Part shown: positions 39,298-48,329 of the stretch, in pieces
Numbering within the stretch: the stretch's first letter is position 1
Layout of the letters: each line of letters opens with the position of its first letter
NCBI GenBank assembly: GCA_963662175.1
Contig: OY759226.1
Span: forward strand, 25,776,446-25,840,445
Length of the DNA: 64,000 nt
Source: Aradus depressus
Lineage: Eukaryota; Arthropoda; Insecta; Hemiptera; Aradidae
Direction: 5' to 3'
Translations under genes and position numbers: made by a program
Notes under the pieces: generated by a model
What the model saw: the letters and a program-made list of their open reading frames with translations, nothing else
Database searches by the model: none
What the model was told of the DNA's origin: nothing

Positions 39298-40149
39298 ATA
39301 ATAAATCCTGTTGGACTGATACATCTTATTAATTATTCAATTCATTATTGTTATCTTACTTCACATTATTATTCACACTTGTTTTTCTATATTGTTTTTC
39401 TCTCTTCATTATTTTTTCACTAGTTTATCATATTGTTTTAATCATTGCCTGTTTTTTTAACCTCTTTTCTTTAATTTTTCTTCTTCTCAACTGGTTGATA
39501 CTTGTACACTCTTGTTTATTTTTTATATTATTATTCTTAGGGGACGTATGTCCCAGAATAAAGATTATTTTTCATTCATTCAAGGTCAACCCCTATGGAT
39601 TTTTAGCCAAGTCGATAAATTAGTTTTAGAGGGAGAGCAAAAACTTATTCGATACATTTTCCGTGATTCAGGGGGGGGGGGGTCCGTCAAACATACCATC
39701 TTGTCGATGGTAGCATGTCTAGCCTGTCACTCCATTGTTGCTTTAGACAACATACTATACTGTGGTGATGTGCCACTGATGATAATGCAATTGTGTTGAA
39801 AACAAGTTTCGAAAATAAAACAGTGGGAAGACAACGTCTTTTTTTTTTAAGTTATAATTGTGTTAAAATCGATCCTAGTTTCTAACTGAGAACATTTCAA
39901 ATTTCAAGTTCATGGCTACAATCCTGAGGTAGAGGGCTCACAAGGTTCCAATCACACACCCTCTCTCACACTCTCACAGACACACACACACACACTCTCA
40001 CAGACACACACACTCTCACAGACACACACACACACACACTCACAGACACACACACTCACACATCATTGAGAAAAAGGTCAAATAATGTTTAGGGGACCTT
40101 AAAACATGAAATTCCGTTAAAAATTAGATCTCGAATTTTTTTCATAAAT
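39298..40149. other. Unassigned interval with CA-rich microsatellite
   Basis: T-rich sequence to about 39540, a family G fragment at 39575-39680 (TTTTTAGCCAAGTCGATAAA, GGGAGAGCAAAAAC), then a microsatellite of ACAC and CTCTCACAGAC phrases at 39958-40062. The open frames are hydrophobic by composition and not recognised. Confidence 0.5.
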
Positions 40150-40320
40150 AAACTAAAAAAAATCGATGAATCACCGGCTATGTACTTCCCCATCATGAAT
40201 TAAGTTTTCGCTCTCCCTCCAAAGCCAATCGACCATCTGAGCTAAAACTCAATATTTGACTTAAGTACATAGTAAGTTATGAATCCTCGTACTAAATGTT
40301 GTGTCAATGAATTTATTGAC
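40150..40320 (-). repeat. Family G terminal fragment
   Basis: ATCGATGAATCACCGGCTATG, GTACTTCCCCATCATGAATT, TTTTCGCTCTCCCTCCAAAG and CAATATTTGACTTAAG match the terminal unit in minus orientation. Other units are absent. Confidence 0.65.
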
Positions 40321-40409
40321 ACCCAGAAAGATATACTACAGGGAATGAAAACTGACATTATTGCAGAGATATTGTGAAATAATTCAAATGGACTTATCTC
40401 TTATGCTTT

Positions 40410-40445
40410 TGGCTGAGGATGGTAGAAATACCGAAAGTACTCCCA
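40410..40445 (+). other. Hammerhead-ribozyme-like motif
   Basis: TGG-CTGAGGA-T, stem II GGTA/TACC with GAAA loop, GAAA (40433-40436), palindrome AGTACT, C, CCA. CTGAGGA still satisfies CUGANGA because position 7 is free. Stem I is 3 bp and stem II 4 bp; the extra T after the core is again present. It lies about 270 bp upstream of the Jockey target site. Confidence 0.35.
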
Positions 40446-40836
40446 TGTAAATATAGTTAGTGAAATTAGACAATATATTAAATAAACAAGTTTTATTTTA
40501 TTTTTCAAGTCCATACTACAGGGAAACCTGTTTCACTGGGATCTCAAGGGACCTAGGATTTTTTATCACTTATAGAGGCTTTTCATTTACCCAGTTTTCC
40601 AAATAGGCAGGTTTGAAATGACAGTTGTTTTATTTATAGAGGGTCCGCTCAGAGAGGTCGAAATGTACCGTTTCTCATTTATAGAGGTGAAAATGTTAAG
40701 GAAAAATGCATATTTTATCTTGTTATTGTTATAAAATTGCTCTTCAAAAAAATAATTAATAGTGCGGTTTTTACTGTGTTTGCAAAAACGTGAAACAGTG
40801 AAAAGTATCAGGGAGAGGACCTTTTCACCAAACGGA

Positions 40837-42162
40837 ATGAGTTGCAGCGGGGCGCGCTCTTCCTGGGTTGAAGAGAGTGCACCAGTGCCCACGGCCAGCC
40901 ACAGCCAGCCAAGTAACATCAAACAGGTACCACACCAGCCCCTGGCCACAGCATCGATGGCCGTTGACCATCCAGGCCTTAGCGGCAAGAAGAGGACCCT
41001 AGACCAGCCTGACCAGGAGACACCCGCCTCACACCTCGCCGTCACCAAGAGGTATAAATCTTACAACTCACCAGTCATAGTTTCTAACAGGTATTCCGCT
41101 CTAACCAATTTAGACACTTCCAAGCCCCAACCGGCCGATTCAAATTCCGAAAATAGTAAAAAAATTAAAATTCCTCCAATTTTTATTGTAGGTTACAATA
41201 ACCTAAAAGAAATAACAGCTGACATATTAAAGGTGGCTACATCACCGTTTGAAACCAAACAATGCCTAAAAGAAAAAATTAAAATTCAAGCGACCTCGTC
41301 AGACGATTTTAGGGCCCTGACAAAATTCTACGATACGCATAAAATTAACTATTACACTTATGTTAATCCAGAAACTAAAAATGTATCGGTGATTCTCCGA
41401 GGTGTGCCATACGCGCTCAGTGAAGAAGACGTCAAAAATGAATTGCTCCCTCACTACCCAGTTATTTCGGTCACCAGGCTGCACAATAGAGACAAAATGC
41501 CCACGCCATTGTGCGCAGTCGAACTGACTAATAACGATCAGGGAAAAGCCATATTTTCACTTACAAAACTATATTACAGTCGGATCCACGTGGAGGAAAG
41601 ACGCCGGTCCCTGCACGTTCCTCAATGCATGAACTGTCAAAAATTCGGGCACACCAAGAACTACTGCCGCCTTGAGTCGACCTGCGTTAAGTGTGCAGGG
41701 AATCACCATTATAAAGTTTGTCCTTTCCAAAAAACTGACAAACCGAAGTGCGCCAACTGTGGGGGCGACCATACCGCCAACTTTGGAGGCTGTCTGAAAC
41801 GACCACCGAAACGGCAACTACAGTCAGCTTCCGCAGGCACCACCGCAAGCCAAACATTTCACACTAATACTAATCAACCTCCGCAACACACACACGCACA
41901 TTCAGCCAACACACCCAATACACCACCATACGCACCTACCTCCCCGGAGCCCAAACCACCTACGAACTTTTGGTTTGACAAAAATCGAAGTAGGCTAACA
42001 CCACCCCAACCTAATACTGCAAACAATGGAATTAGCTCTGAGGCAACGACTGACCTGACTGGACTCATCATGAACCTCATCAAACCATTCATCCCCCACA
42101 TCCAAGCTTTCTTATCCAATTTATTCACTAACCTTTTTTCGATGAATCATGGCAAACCCTAA
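40837..42162 (+). CDS. Jockey ORF1, gag-like nucleic-acid-binding protein
   Basis: 441 codons from the first ATG at 40837; the frame is open upstream to GTG at 40762, but that is probably 5' UTR. ORF1 proteins bind element RNA and form the ribonucleoprotein. A central segment begins PPIFIVGYNNLKEI (about residue 107), followed by the conserved region typical of Jockey ORF1 (VILRGVPYALSEEDVKNEL, THxxNRD-like RLHNRDKMPTPL). Three zinc knuckles lie at residues about 264-319: CMNCQKFGHTKNYC, CVKCAGNHHYKVC and CANCGGDHTANFGGC. The C-terminus is Pro/Thr/His-rich. Its stop overlaps the ORF2 start by 14 bp. Confidence 0.9.
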   Translation: MSCSGARSSWVEESAPVPTASHSQPSNIKQVPHQPLATASMAVDHPGLSGKKRTLDQPDQETPASHLAVTKRYKSYNSPVIVSNRYSALTNLDTSKPQPADSNSENSKKIKIPPIFIVGYNNLKEITADILKVATSPFETKQCLKEKIKIQATSSDDFRALTKFYDTHKINYYTYVNPETKNVSVILRGVPYALSEEDVKNELLPHYPVISVTRLHNRDKMPTPLCAVELTNNDQGKAIFSLTKLYYSRIHVEERRRSLHVPQCMNCQKFGHTKNYCRLESTCVKCAGNHHYKVCPFQKTDKPKCANCGGDHTANFGGCLKRPPKRQLQSASAGTTASQTFHTNTNQPPQHTHAHSANTPNTPPYAPTSPEPKPPTNFWFDKNRSRLTPPQPNTANNGISSEATTDLTGLIMNLIKPFIPHIQAFLSNLFTNLFSMNHGKP

Positions 42163-44839
42163 TCTGGGAACTTTTCAAAATTTAACTATATTAAACTGGA
42201 ATGCGGACGGCTTAAAGATAAGGCAACCGTCATTAACCAACTTTTTATCACGATATAATGTCGACATTGCATGCATAACTGAGACCCACCTCAAACCGAC
42301 AGACAAACTCAAACTCTCTGGCTACTGTTCATATAGACTGGACCGACCGACACGTTTCGGTGGTGTTGGCATTTTCATCAAACGACACCTGAAACATTCA
42401 CAGATTAACATTCCCCCTCTCCAGAACTTGGAGGCAGTTGGAGTCACCCTCACCACACTCTCCGGCACACTCAACATCATATCAGCATACCATCGACCGA
42501 ACACAAGACTGGTACAGACTGACTTCGAACATATTTTCACAGGACTACCGACTATAATGATCGGGGACCTCAACAGCAAACACACGCTATGGGGATGCAG
42601 AAGACAGAATAACAACGGGACTAGACTACAATCCATCTCAGAAAACCTGGGGATACAAATATCGACACCTGACGAACCGACATTCTACCCAACTCAACGA
42701 ACATACCAACCCGACATACTGGACATAGGACTGATACACAACTTTAACTTGCCCCTGTTTCACGAGACACTGACCGACTTAGACTCAGACCATCTCCCAG
42801 TTATCTGCACCTTCCTAGCACGGCCACAGAAGGAGGAATATCTTCCAAGGTTGATCACGGGGAAGATCGACTGGGCCACGTTTGAAGACGGAATGAACTG
42901 TCTCGGGGTCCCCCATCATTATAGCACGACGGACGACATTGACAATGCAGTTAGGACGTTCACACAAACCATACATACCTCAGTACATGAAGCAACATAC
43001 CGACATTTCACTGACAAACGACACCTATTCCACAACAAGACACCAACACACATAATGGATATGATCCGTACAAAGAACACACTACGACAACACTGGCAAA
43101 GAACAAGAGATCCCCTTGAGAAAAGAGAACTGAATCGCCTGACCCGACGCATACGATGGGAACTTGACAAAGACAGAATCGCGAACTATCGAAAATACTT
43201 GACTGATATGACTCCGGGCGACAACAACTTATGGAAAGAGACACGACGACTTCTAAACCAAAGGACACCCCTACCCATCTTAACTGACGGACAAATGACT
43301 GCCACAACTGACAAAGAGAAAACCGAATTACTGGCGACCCATTTGGAAAATAAATTCACAACGACAGACGCTGACGAAACACTCATCACAGTTGAATCAT
43401 ACCTCTCAAATACACTTCACACAGTCGAAGCACCCATTCAGCATACCACACCATCAGAAATACACGCCCACATTACACGACTACACATCAAGAAGGCCCC
43501 CGGTGAAGACATCATCCCCAACCTGGTGCTGAAGAAGCTTCCTCCGAAGAGCATAGCCTACCTGGCAAGTGTGTTCAACGCCTGTCTTCGCCACGGCTAC
43601 TTTCCTGCAGACTGGAAAAACGCCGTTGTTCTAACATTTCACAAGCCAGGTAAGGCAAAAAACGATCCAGGCAGCTATAGACCAATAAGCCTTTTAAATA
43701 GCCTCTCAAAACTTCTTGAGAAAATAATTCACAAGAGGCTCCTCCGTCATCTGGAGACTGCAGGGACCATCCCTGCCCACCAGTTTGGGTTTAAATCAAA
43801 CCACTCAGCCGTCCATCAGCTACAGAGAGTTGCTGAGACCATTGTGGGGGGCTTTGAGCGGAAGCAGTACACAGTAGCAGCCTTCTTGGACGTCGCAGCT
43901 GCCTTCGACACCGTCTGGCACGAGGGCTTGCTCTTCAAATTAAAACAGACCTGGCCTCCGCAATACATCCAGAACATCATTAGCTCTTTTCTTCGTGACA
44001 GAACATTCCAAATAAGGGTGAACAACACACTGAGCTCCAGAAAGAAGATATCAGCGGGAGTCCCACAAGGTGCGATCCTCAGTCCACTCTTGTTTGATCT
44101 GTTCTGTCACGACATGCCAGAACCAGTCTCTGCAACCCTGGCGACTTACGCTGACGACACGTTGATCCTCAGCCAAAACATAGATCTGGAAGCGGCCATC
44201 GACTCCCTACAAATCCAGGTGGATGAGATCGGCCAATGGTTTGGAAAATGGAAGCTTAAGTTGAACGGTGGGAAGACGGAGGCGAAGGTGTTCGCTTTAC
44301 GCCGCTTCTCGATAGAACACCTCAGAAGGCTGCAAATCGACCAACTCCCAATTCCATGGAATCCTAAAGACCAGGGTGTGCGCTATCTTGGAGTGCACCT
44401 TGACACAAGACTAACATGGCGCCTACATATCAACATAAAACTCCAACAAGCACACACACGACTCAGGCTCATCTACCCACTCATGAACAGGAATACACCA
44501 CTCAGACACACATGCACATCCTTACTTTACAAAACACTAATACTTCCACTCTTAACCTACGCTTGCCCCGTATGGTTCTGCACTAGCCACACTAACATAA
44601 CACGATTACAAACATTCCAAAACAAAGTCCTCCGGATAGCGGTGAACGCACCTTGGTTTATCAGGAACACCCAAATCCATCGGGAACTGGGAGTTGCTCC
44701 TTTTGCAGCCCACATTGAGAAACTCACCCGAAGCTTCCATGAAGGTCTGCCAACCTGCTCTGGTGCGGTTCACTACAGTCTCGGCCAGCCTGTAGCTCGC
44801 AGGCTGCAACCAAGACTGTACCAAGACTTTTTGTTTTAA
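42149..44839 (+). CDS. Jockey ORF2: endonuclease and reverse transcriptase
   Basis: 896 codons. The N-terminal AP-type endonuclease (about residues 10-220) starts LTILNWNADGLK and has ITETHL, IGDLNSKHTLWGC (GDLN at 139-142) and the terminal DSDHLP (212-217). The reverse transcriptase (about 470-740) has FLDVAAAFD (from 579), AGVPQGAILSPLLF and the catalytic YADD at 667-670. The C-terminal region has LLTYACPVW and LRIAVNAPWFIRN. There is no RNase H, which fits the Jockey clade. The enzyme nicks target DNA and primes cDNA synthesis there. No stop or frameshift is seen and all recognisable active-site motifs are present, so this copy may be functional. The start overlaps ORF1 (ATGGCAAACCCTAA), suggesting coupled translation. 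Confidence 0.93.
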   Translation: MANPNLGTFQNLTILNWNADGLKIRQPSLTNFLSRYNVDIACITETHLKPTDKLKLSGYCSYRLDRPTRFGGVGIFIKRHLKHSQINIPPLQNLEAVGVTLTTLSGTLNIISAYHRPNTRLVQTDFEHIFTGLPTIMIGDLNSKHTLWGCRRQNNNGTRLQSISENLGIQISTPDEPTFYPTQRTYQPDILDIGLIHNFNLPLFHETLTDLDSDHLPVICTFLARPQKEEYLPRLITGKIDWATFEDGMNCLGVPHHYSTTDDIDNAVRTFTQTIHTSVHEATYRHFTDKRHLFHNKTPTHIMDMIRTKNTLRQHWQRTRDPLEKRELNRLTRRIRWELDKDRIANYRKYLTDMTPGDNNLWKETRRLLNQRTPLPILTDGQMTATTDKEKTELLATHLENKFTTTDADETLITVESYLSNTLHTVEAPIQHTTPSEIHAHITRLHIKKAPGEDIIPNLVLKKLPPKSIAYLASVFNACLRHGYFPADWKNAVVLTFHKPGKAKNDPGSYRPISLLNSLSKLLEKIIHKRLLRHLETAGTIPAHQFGFKSNHSAVHQLQRVAETIVGGFERKQYTVAAFLDVAAAFDTVWHEGLLFKLKQTWPPQYIQNIISSFLRDRTFQIRVNNTLSSRKKISAGVPQGAILSPLLFDLFCHDMPEPVSATLATYADDTLILSQNIDLEAAIDSLQIQVDEIGQWFGKWKLKLNGGKTEAKVFALRRFSIEHLRRLQIDQLPIPWNPKDQGVRYLGVHLDTRLTWRLHINIKLQQAHTRLRLIYPLMNRNTPLRHTCTSLLYKTLILPLLTYACPVWFCTSHTNITRLQTFQNKVLRIAVNAPWFIRNTQIHRELGVAPFAAHIEKLTRSFHEGLPTCSGAVHYSLGQPVARRLQPRLYQDFLF

Positions 44840-44937
44840 TTATAATTTTCTTGTTTATTTGCTCATTTTGTGTAAAGTACATACTTAGTACTGGTCCAAA
44901 TAAAATGTTTTTCTTCTTCTTCTTCTATCTTGTTATT

Positions 44938-45748
44938 ATGTCCATTTTTTTTTTTTTTTTTTCAAAACAATACTACAAAACTTATGACTTAAAAAAATCT
45001 GTTATATTGGTTTGTTTGTTATCGTACAAAACCTTAGATAGTACTGGAAAACAAAGCACGTGTGGAAGCAATTAGAATGTTTGTAAACAAACATGACGTA
45101 ACCTGATGAAGTGTCTCACTTATACAGGTTATTGAGCTACAAAGTCTCAAATATAGATGTTGAAAATTCCCAGTAACAGAGGTATTTCAATGCAAAAGTG
45201 TCGGGACCTCAATGTAATTATCAGTAACACAGGTTTCTCACATATCCAGGTTTCACCAGGTATATACAAAACCATCCTATTTATCTACAAAAGTCCCTAC
45301 TTGTTTAATAAAAACAAAAAAAAAAAAATAAATCAAGTTTTCAAATATCCCATTTAACAAAAAAAATTACACAACTTAATGTTTACTACCTAGGCATTCG
45401 AGCTTAGAATCTAATACCACTTGTCATCAAAAATTGTAGTATTCAAAACTTTAAACTGAACTTAAAATGCTGGATGAATAAAATCAATGATGTTGAATAT
45501 TTAAAACTAATGTCATTTTAATATACTTTACGTAAGTATTGTCTAACTCCATTAGCGATCATTTCATATCAAAACTTTGGTTAGCCATCTTTTCATCTGT
45601 TGTTCTTCTAATTTGTTATTTTGTCTGTAAACTTTGTATAGTATATTATATCAATAATTGTAATAATTCCATTGTCTATTTAATGTTGTGCCACTGTACA
45701 TATGTATGTATAATTTGGAAAAATAAAAAATTCATTACATCGGCAGTT
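44938..45748. other. Flank of Jockey element, unassigned
   Basis: Begins with a T-run (44947-44962). Positions 45075-45265 have phrases with GGTTTCACCAGG and CAGTAACACAGG reminiscent of pogo-like MITE text left of the Jockey insertion at 40508-40700. The rest is AT-rich with no recognisable coding. Confidence 0.35.
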
Positions 45749-45761
45749 ATTAGAGTTTTTG

Positions 45762-46123
45762 GCAGGGAACTGGAGTTGCACGATTCAGTTAATAGTTACT
45801 TTCAGACTGACCTACCATTGTCAAGTATTAGATTAATAATTAAACTTAGAGGTGAACTGTTGCATCTAAGCTATACACCTATCAATCAATATACCTCCGA
45901 AGATATGCACTTTGTATGCCCAATGTGCTACAGCCCCTGTAAAGATGATCTATATCACTTCCTCATTGCCTGCCCCAAATATGATGATTTAAAAAATAAA
46001 ATATTTAAAACAACATAGATACTTCATTTATGTTGGAATTATTAAATGGTAAAGATTGGCAACTACTGGTAAAATACTGCAAAAAGACTGACGATTTCAG
46101 AAACTGTGAATTAAATAAATAAA
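45762..46123 (+). pseudogene. LINE ORF2 C-terminus, cysteine-rich
   Basis: Frame text SSIRLIIKLRGELLHLSYTP, then CPMCYSPCKDDLYHFLIACP, is the CX2C-H-C element at the C-terminus of I-like LINE proteins; the same arrangement is in the fragments at 47925 and 53355. After KIFKTT and a stop, similarity continues in another frame as LELLNGKDWQLLVKYCKK, matching LRYLNGESWSVVLKYCK in the 47.9-kb copy. That implies one frameshift near 46015. Confidence 0.65.
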
Positions 46124-46319
46124 TAGGAACAAAGATATATTTATTTTTATTATTATTAAAATTTGTTGTTAATAAGTTTATAAGATTATTATTTATGTAA
46201 ATCTAGACTCCTCAAGACGGCTTAGGTCATTGAGTTTGTCTTCATAAAAGGTCACATTATTGTATTTATGTTTAATATGTAATTTTCTATTATGTTAATT
46301 GAATAAAGACTTTACTACT
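45762..46319 (+). mobile_element. 5'-truncated LINE in family G, 13-bp duplication
   Basis: The sequence ATTAGAGTTTTTG occurs at 45749-45761 and 46320-46332, and the interrupted family G text is continuous across it (GGCAGTTATTAGAGTTTTTG then TGTTAAGCCTCC). The inserted 558 bp is therefore a truncated LINE whose coding region starts at its 5' edge. It ends GAATAAAGACTTTACTACT. Confidence 0.85.
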
Positions 46320-46332
46320 ATTAGAGTTTTTG

Positions 46333-46590
46333 TGTTAAGCCTCCCCCTAATCCCCCTCTTTTCCCTTGGTCAATTTGGCTGAAAAACAATAGGTGTCGTC
46401 GTTAGAGGGTTATGAATTCATTTATAAAATTTCTTGTCGATACATTCATTCTATTGTGAGTTATTGTTTTCACAAAATAATTTTTTTTTTTCCATTTTTA
46501 GAATCAAGAGATTGGAAAACATAAACTCAGCATAGAATTTTTGATGGTTACATAACTTCCCCTATACTTCGTACAGCTAAGTTAGTAAAG
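46333..46590 (-). repeat. Family G copy, right part
   Basis: Continuation of the copy interrupted by the LINE at 45762-46319: CCCCTAATCCCCCTC, GGTCAATTTGGCTG, ATAGGTGTCGTCGTTAGAGG, GGTTACATAACTTCCCC and ATACTTCGTACAGCTAAG. The part left of the LINE (45722-45748) is ATTCATTACATCGGCAGTT. Confidence 0.65.
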
Positions 46591-46757
46591 AAAGGACTTT
46601 GAGTTTGGGAGTGGCTGTGATAAGTTGGCTCTAGTTTGACCTGTCTAAGAGTGAGTCAGCTGGTATTGACCCGCCGCGTCAGACAAATGCTGGTCAAGGG
46701 GTCTGTTGAAAGGTCATCGGAGGAGGCGTGAAAATGAAACAGAATTCAACTGTTTGT

Positions 46758-47640
46758 ACTACTCAGCGAAATCATGCCCGGGCTTTAACAACAAGGTCAC
46801 ATCGCCTACTACCAAAGCGCTCATTCGTCACTCTGGTGAACAAGGGCCTGACTCTACTACTAATAATATACTACTCAGCGAAATCATGCCCGGGCTTTAA
46901 CAACAAGGTCACATCGCCTACTACCAAAGCGCTCATTCGTCACTCTGGTGAACAAGGGCCTGACTCTACTACTAATAATATACTACTCAGCGAAATCATG
47001 CCCGGGCTTTAACAACAAGGTCACATCGCCTACTACCAAAGCGCTCATTCGTCACTCTGGTGAACAAGGCCCTGACTCTACTAATAATAATATACTACTC
47101 AGCGAAATCATGCCCGGGCTTTAACAACAAGGTCACATCGCCTACTACCAGAGCGCTCATTCGTCTCTCTGGTGAACAAGGGCCTGACTCTACTACTAAT
47201 AATATATACTCAGCGAAATCATGCCCGGGCTTTAACAACAAGGTCTCATCGCCTACTACCAAAGCACTCATTCGTCACTCTGGTGAACAAGGGCCTGACT
47301 CTACTACTAATAATATACTACTCAGCGAAATCATGCCCGGGCTTTAACAACAAGGTCACATCGCCTACTACCAGAGCGCTCATTCGTCTCTCTGGTGAAC
47401 AAGGGCCTGACTCTACTACTAATAATATACTACTCAGCGAAATCATGCCCGAGCTTTAACAACAAGGTCACATCGCCTACTACCAAAGCGCTCATTCGTC
47501 ACTCTGGTGAACAAGGGCCTGACTCTACTACTAATAATATACTACTCAGCGAAATCATGCCCGGGCTTTAACAACAAGGTCACATCGCCTACTACTAAAG
47601 TGCTCATTCGTCACTCTGGTGGACAAGGGCCTGACTCTAA
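46758..47640 (-). repeat. 112-bp satellite derived from SINE, 8 units
   Basis: Units start ACTACTCAGCGAAATCATGC at 46758, 46870, 46982, 47094, ~47206 (3-bp shorter join), 47317, 47429 and 47541. Each contains CCCGGGCTTTAACAACAAGG, CGCCTACTACCAAAGCGC and TCGTCACTCTGGTGAACAAGG, which is the 3' part of the SINE in minus orientation joined to AATAATATACTACTCAGCG. Units are nearly identical, so expansion is recent. Because 112 is not divisible by three the overlapping ~95-codon frames repeat cyclically and are not genes. The remainder of a SINE lies beyond the adjacent LINE insert (48178-48325). Confidence 0.9.
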
Positions 47641-48177
47641 TAATAATAAACTGTCTTTATTACTTTGCCAAGAATACAAATACAATTCAAAATTATGGAT
47701 AACATTTTGACAGATACCCCTGGTACATACCATCGGGGGAAGTTCAAAGACTATAATTTTTTACTTTATTTTCTATATATAACAAAAGATTCAAGTAACA
47801 TAATTTAAAAAAGTAAGAAAGTCATTAAATAAAAATAAAAATAATGCCTGCCTTTACATTTTAAATACAAAAAATAATACTCTTCTCATAATTTTCTACT
47901 TTAGATTAATTAGTAAATTTAAGTCTAAATGACCGCCTTACAATACTTCAGAACAACAGACCAGCTTTCACCATTCAAATACCGCAACAATTCACATTTT
48001 GACAAATAATCACTAAAATATATAATTCTATATTTCCGCAAGGCCGGACAACTGCACATAAAATGAAAAACTGATTCTACTTCATCTGTAGCACACAATG
48101 ACCATATTTGTTGATCCTCCTTGTTGTGCCTTTTATAATTCAAATTTAATAACTCCGTTCTTATTTTAAATATCCAG
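47641..48177 (-). mobile_element. I-like LINE 3' fragment inserted in SINE
   Basis: On the minus strand it ends with AGTTTATTATTATTA (a TAA/TTA tail, 47637-47650). Its 3' UTR (GTATGTACCAGGGGTATC, ATGGTATGTACC) matches the copy ending at 52932. SINE text stops at GGGCCTGACTCT on the left and resumes at GTCTGACTACTGTGGG on the right, so the LINE interrupts a SINE, with CTGACT as a short duplicated target. It is 5'-truncated. Confidence 0.7.
47925..48175 (-). pseudogene. LINE ORF2 C-terminus, cysteine-rich
   Basis: Minus-strand frame: NYKRHNKEDQQIWSLCATDE, VESVFHFMCSCPALRKYR, then LRYLNGESWSVVLKYCKAVI. The first Cys of the CX2C pair reads WSLC here but CSLC in the 53.4-kb copy, so one zinc ligand is lost. 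No reverse transcriptase is present. Confidence 0.65.
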
Positions 48178-48325
48178 GTCTGACTACTGTGGGAGTCCTA
48201 TATTTTGCCTATCCTGAATTTTTATTGTAGGAGTCTTTATCGAGTATCTAACAACCTACAGGCTCGGGATCATTGCTTAACGTCCCATCCGAAGGACGGC
48301 GCGCTTAAGTTTATTTTATCTTCAA
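48178..48325 (-). repeat. SINE 5' part, displaced by LINE
   Basis: Minus-orientation SINE from ACTGTGGGAGTCCTATATTT through GTCTTTATCGAGTATCTAAC and CGTCCCATCCGAAGGACGG to CTTAAGTTTATTTTATCTTC. It continues the SINE whose 3' part forms the last unit of the 112-bp satellite. The tRNA-like head is missing beyond 48325. Confidence 0.7.
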
Positions 48326-48329
48326 AATC

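Larger units (their letters stand above)
40728..44925 (+). mobile_element. Intact Jockey-clade non-LTR retrotransposon
   Basis: A two-ORF element bounded by a perfect 12-bp direct repeat TATCTTGTTATT (40716-40727 and 44926-44937). The 5' UTR is short. Text at 40761 (AGTGCGGTTTTTACTGTG) may be the true start, as Jockey elements use internal promoters. ORF1 and ORF2 overlap by 14 bp. The 3' end has AATAAA and a TTC microsatellite rather than poly(A). Both frames are uninterrupted. Flanks (40508-40700 and 45075-45270) share CCTGTTTCAC / GGTTTCACCAGG and SxxTATAGAGG-like motifs, suggesting insertion into an older pogo-like MITE. Confidence 0.88.

Noticed and set aside
39348..39623. Hydrophobic frame that could suggest a membrane protein
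   Set aside because: T-rich composition alone gives the F/L/I content; no start context, conserved motif or neighbouring exon.
40587..41048. 153-codon minus-strand frame overlapping the Jockey 5' end
   Set aside because: Antisense to ORF1, no recognisable domain, and continues into AT-rich flank; a shadow of the real coding strand.
42322..44824. Minus-strand frames within Jockey ORF2
   Set aside because: Codon-bias shadows of the 896-codon sense frame with no domain similarity.
45100..45125. CTGATGA at 45100 as a ribozyme core
   Set aside because: No GAAA follows a stem II at the right distance.
46706..47710. Several overlapping open frames of 64-95 codons
   Set aside because: They arise from the 112-bp satellite, whose period is not a multiple of three; the same peptide reappears in all three frames.
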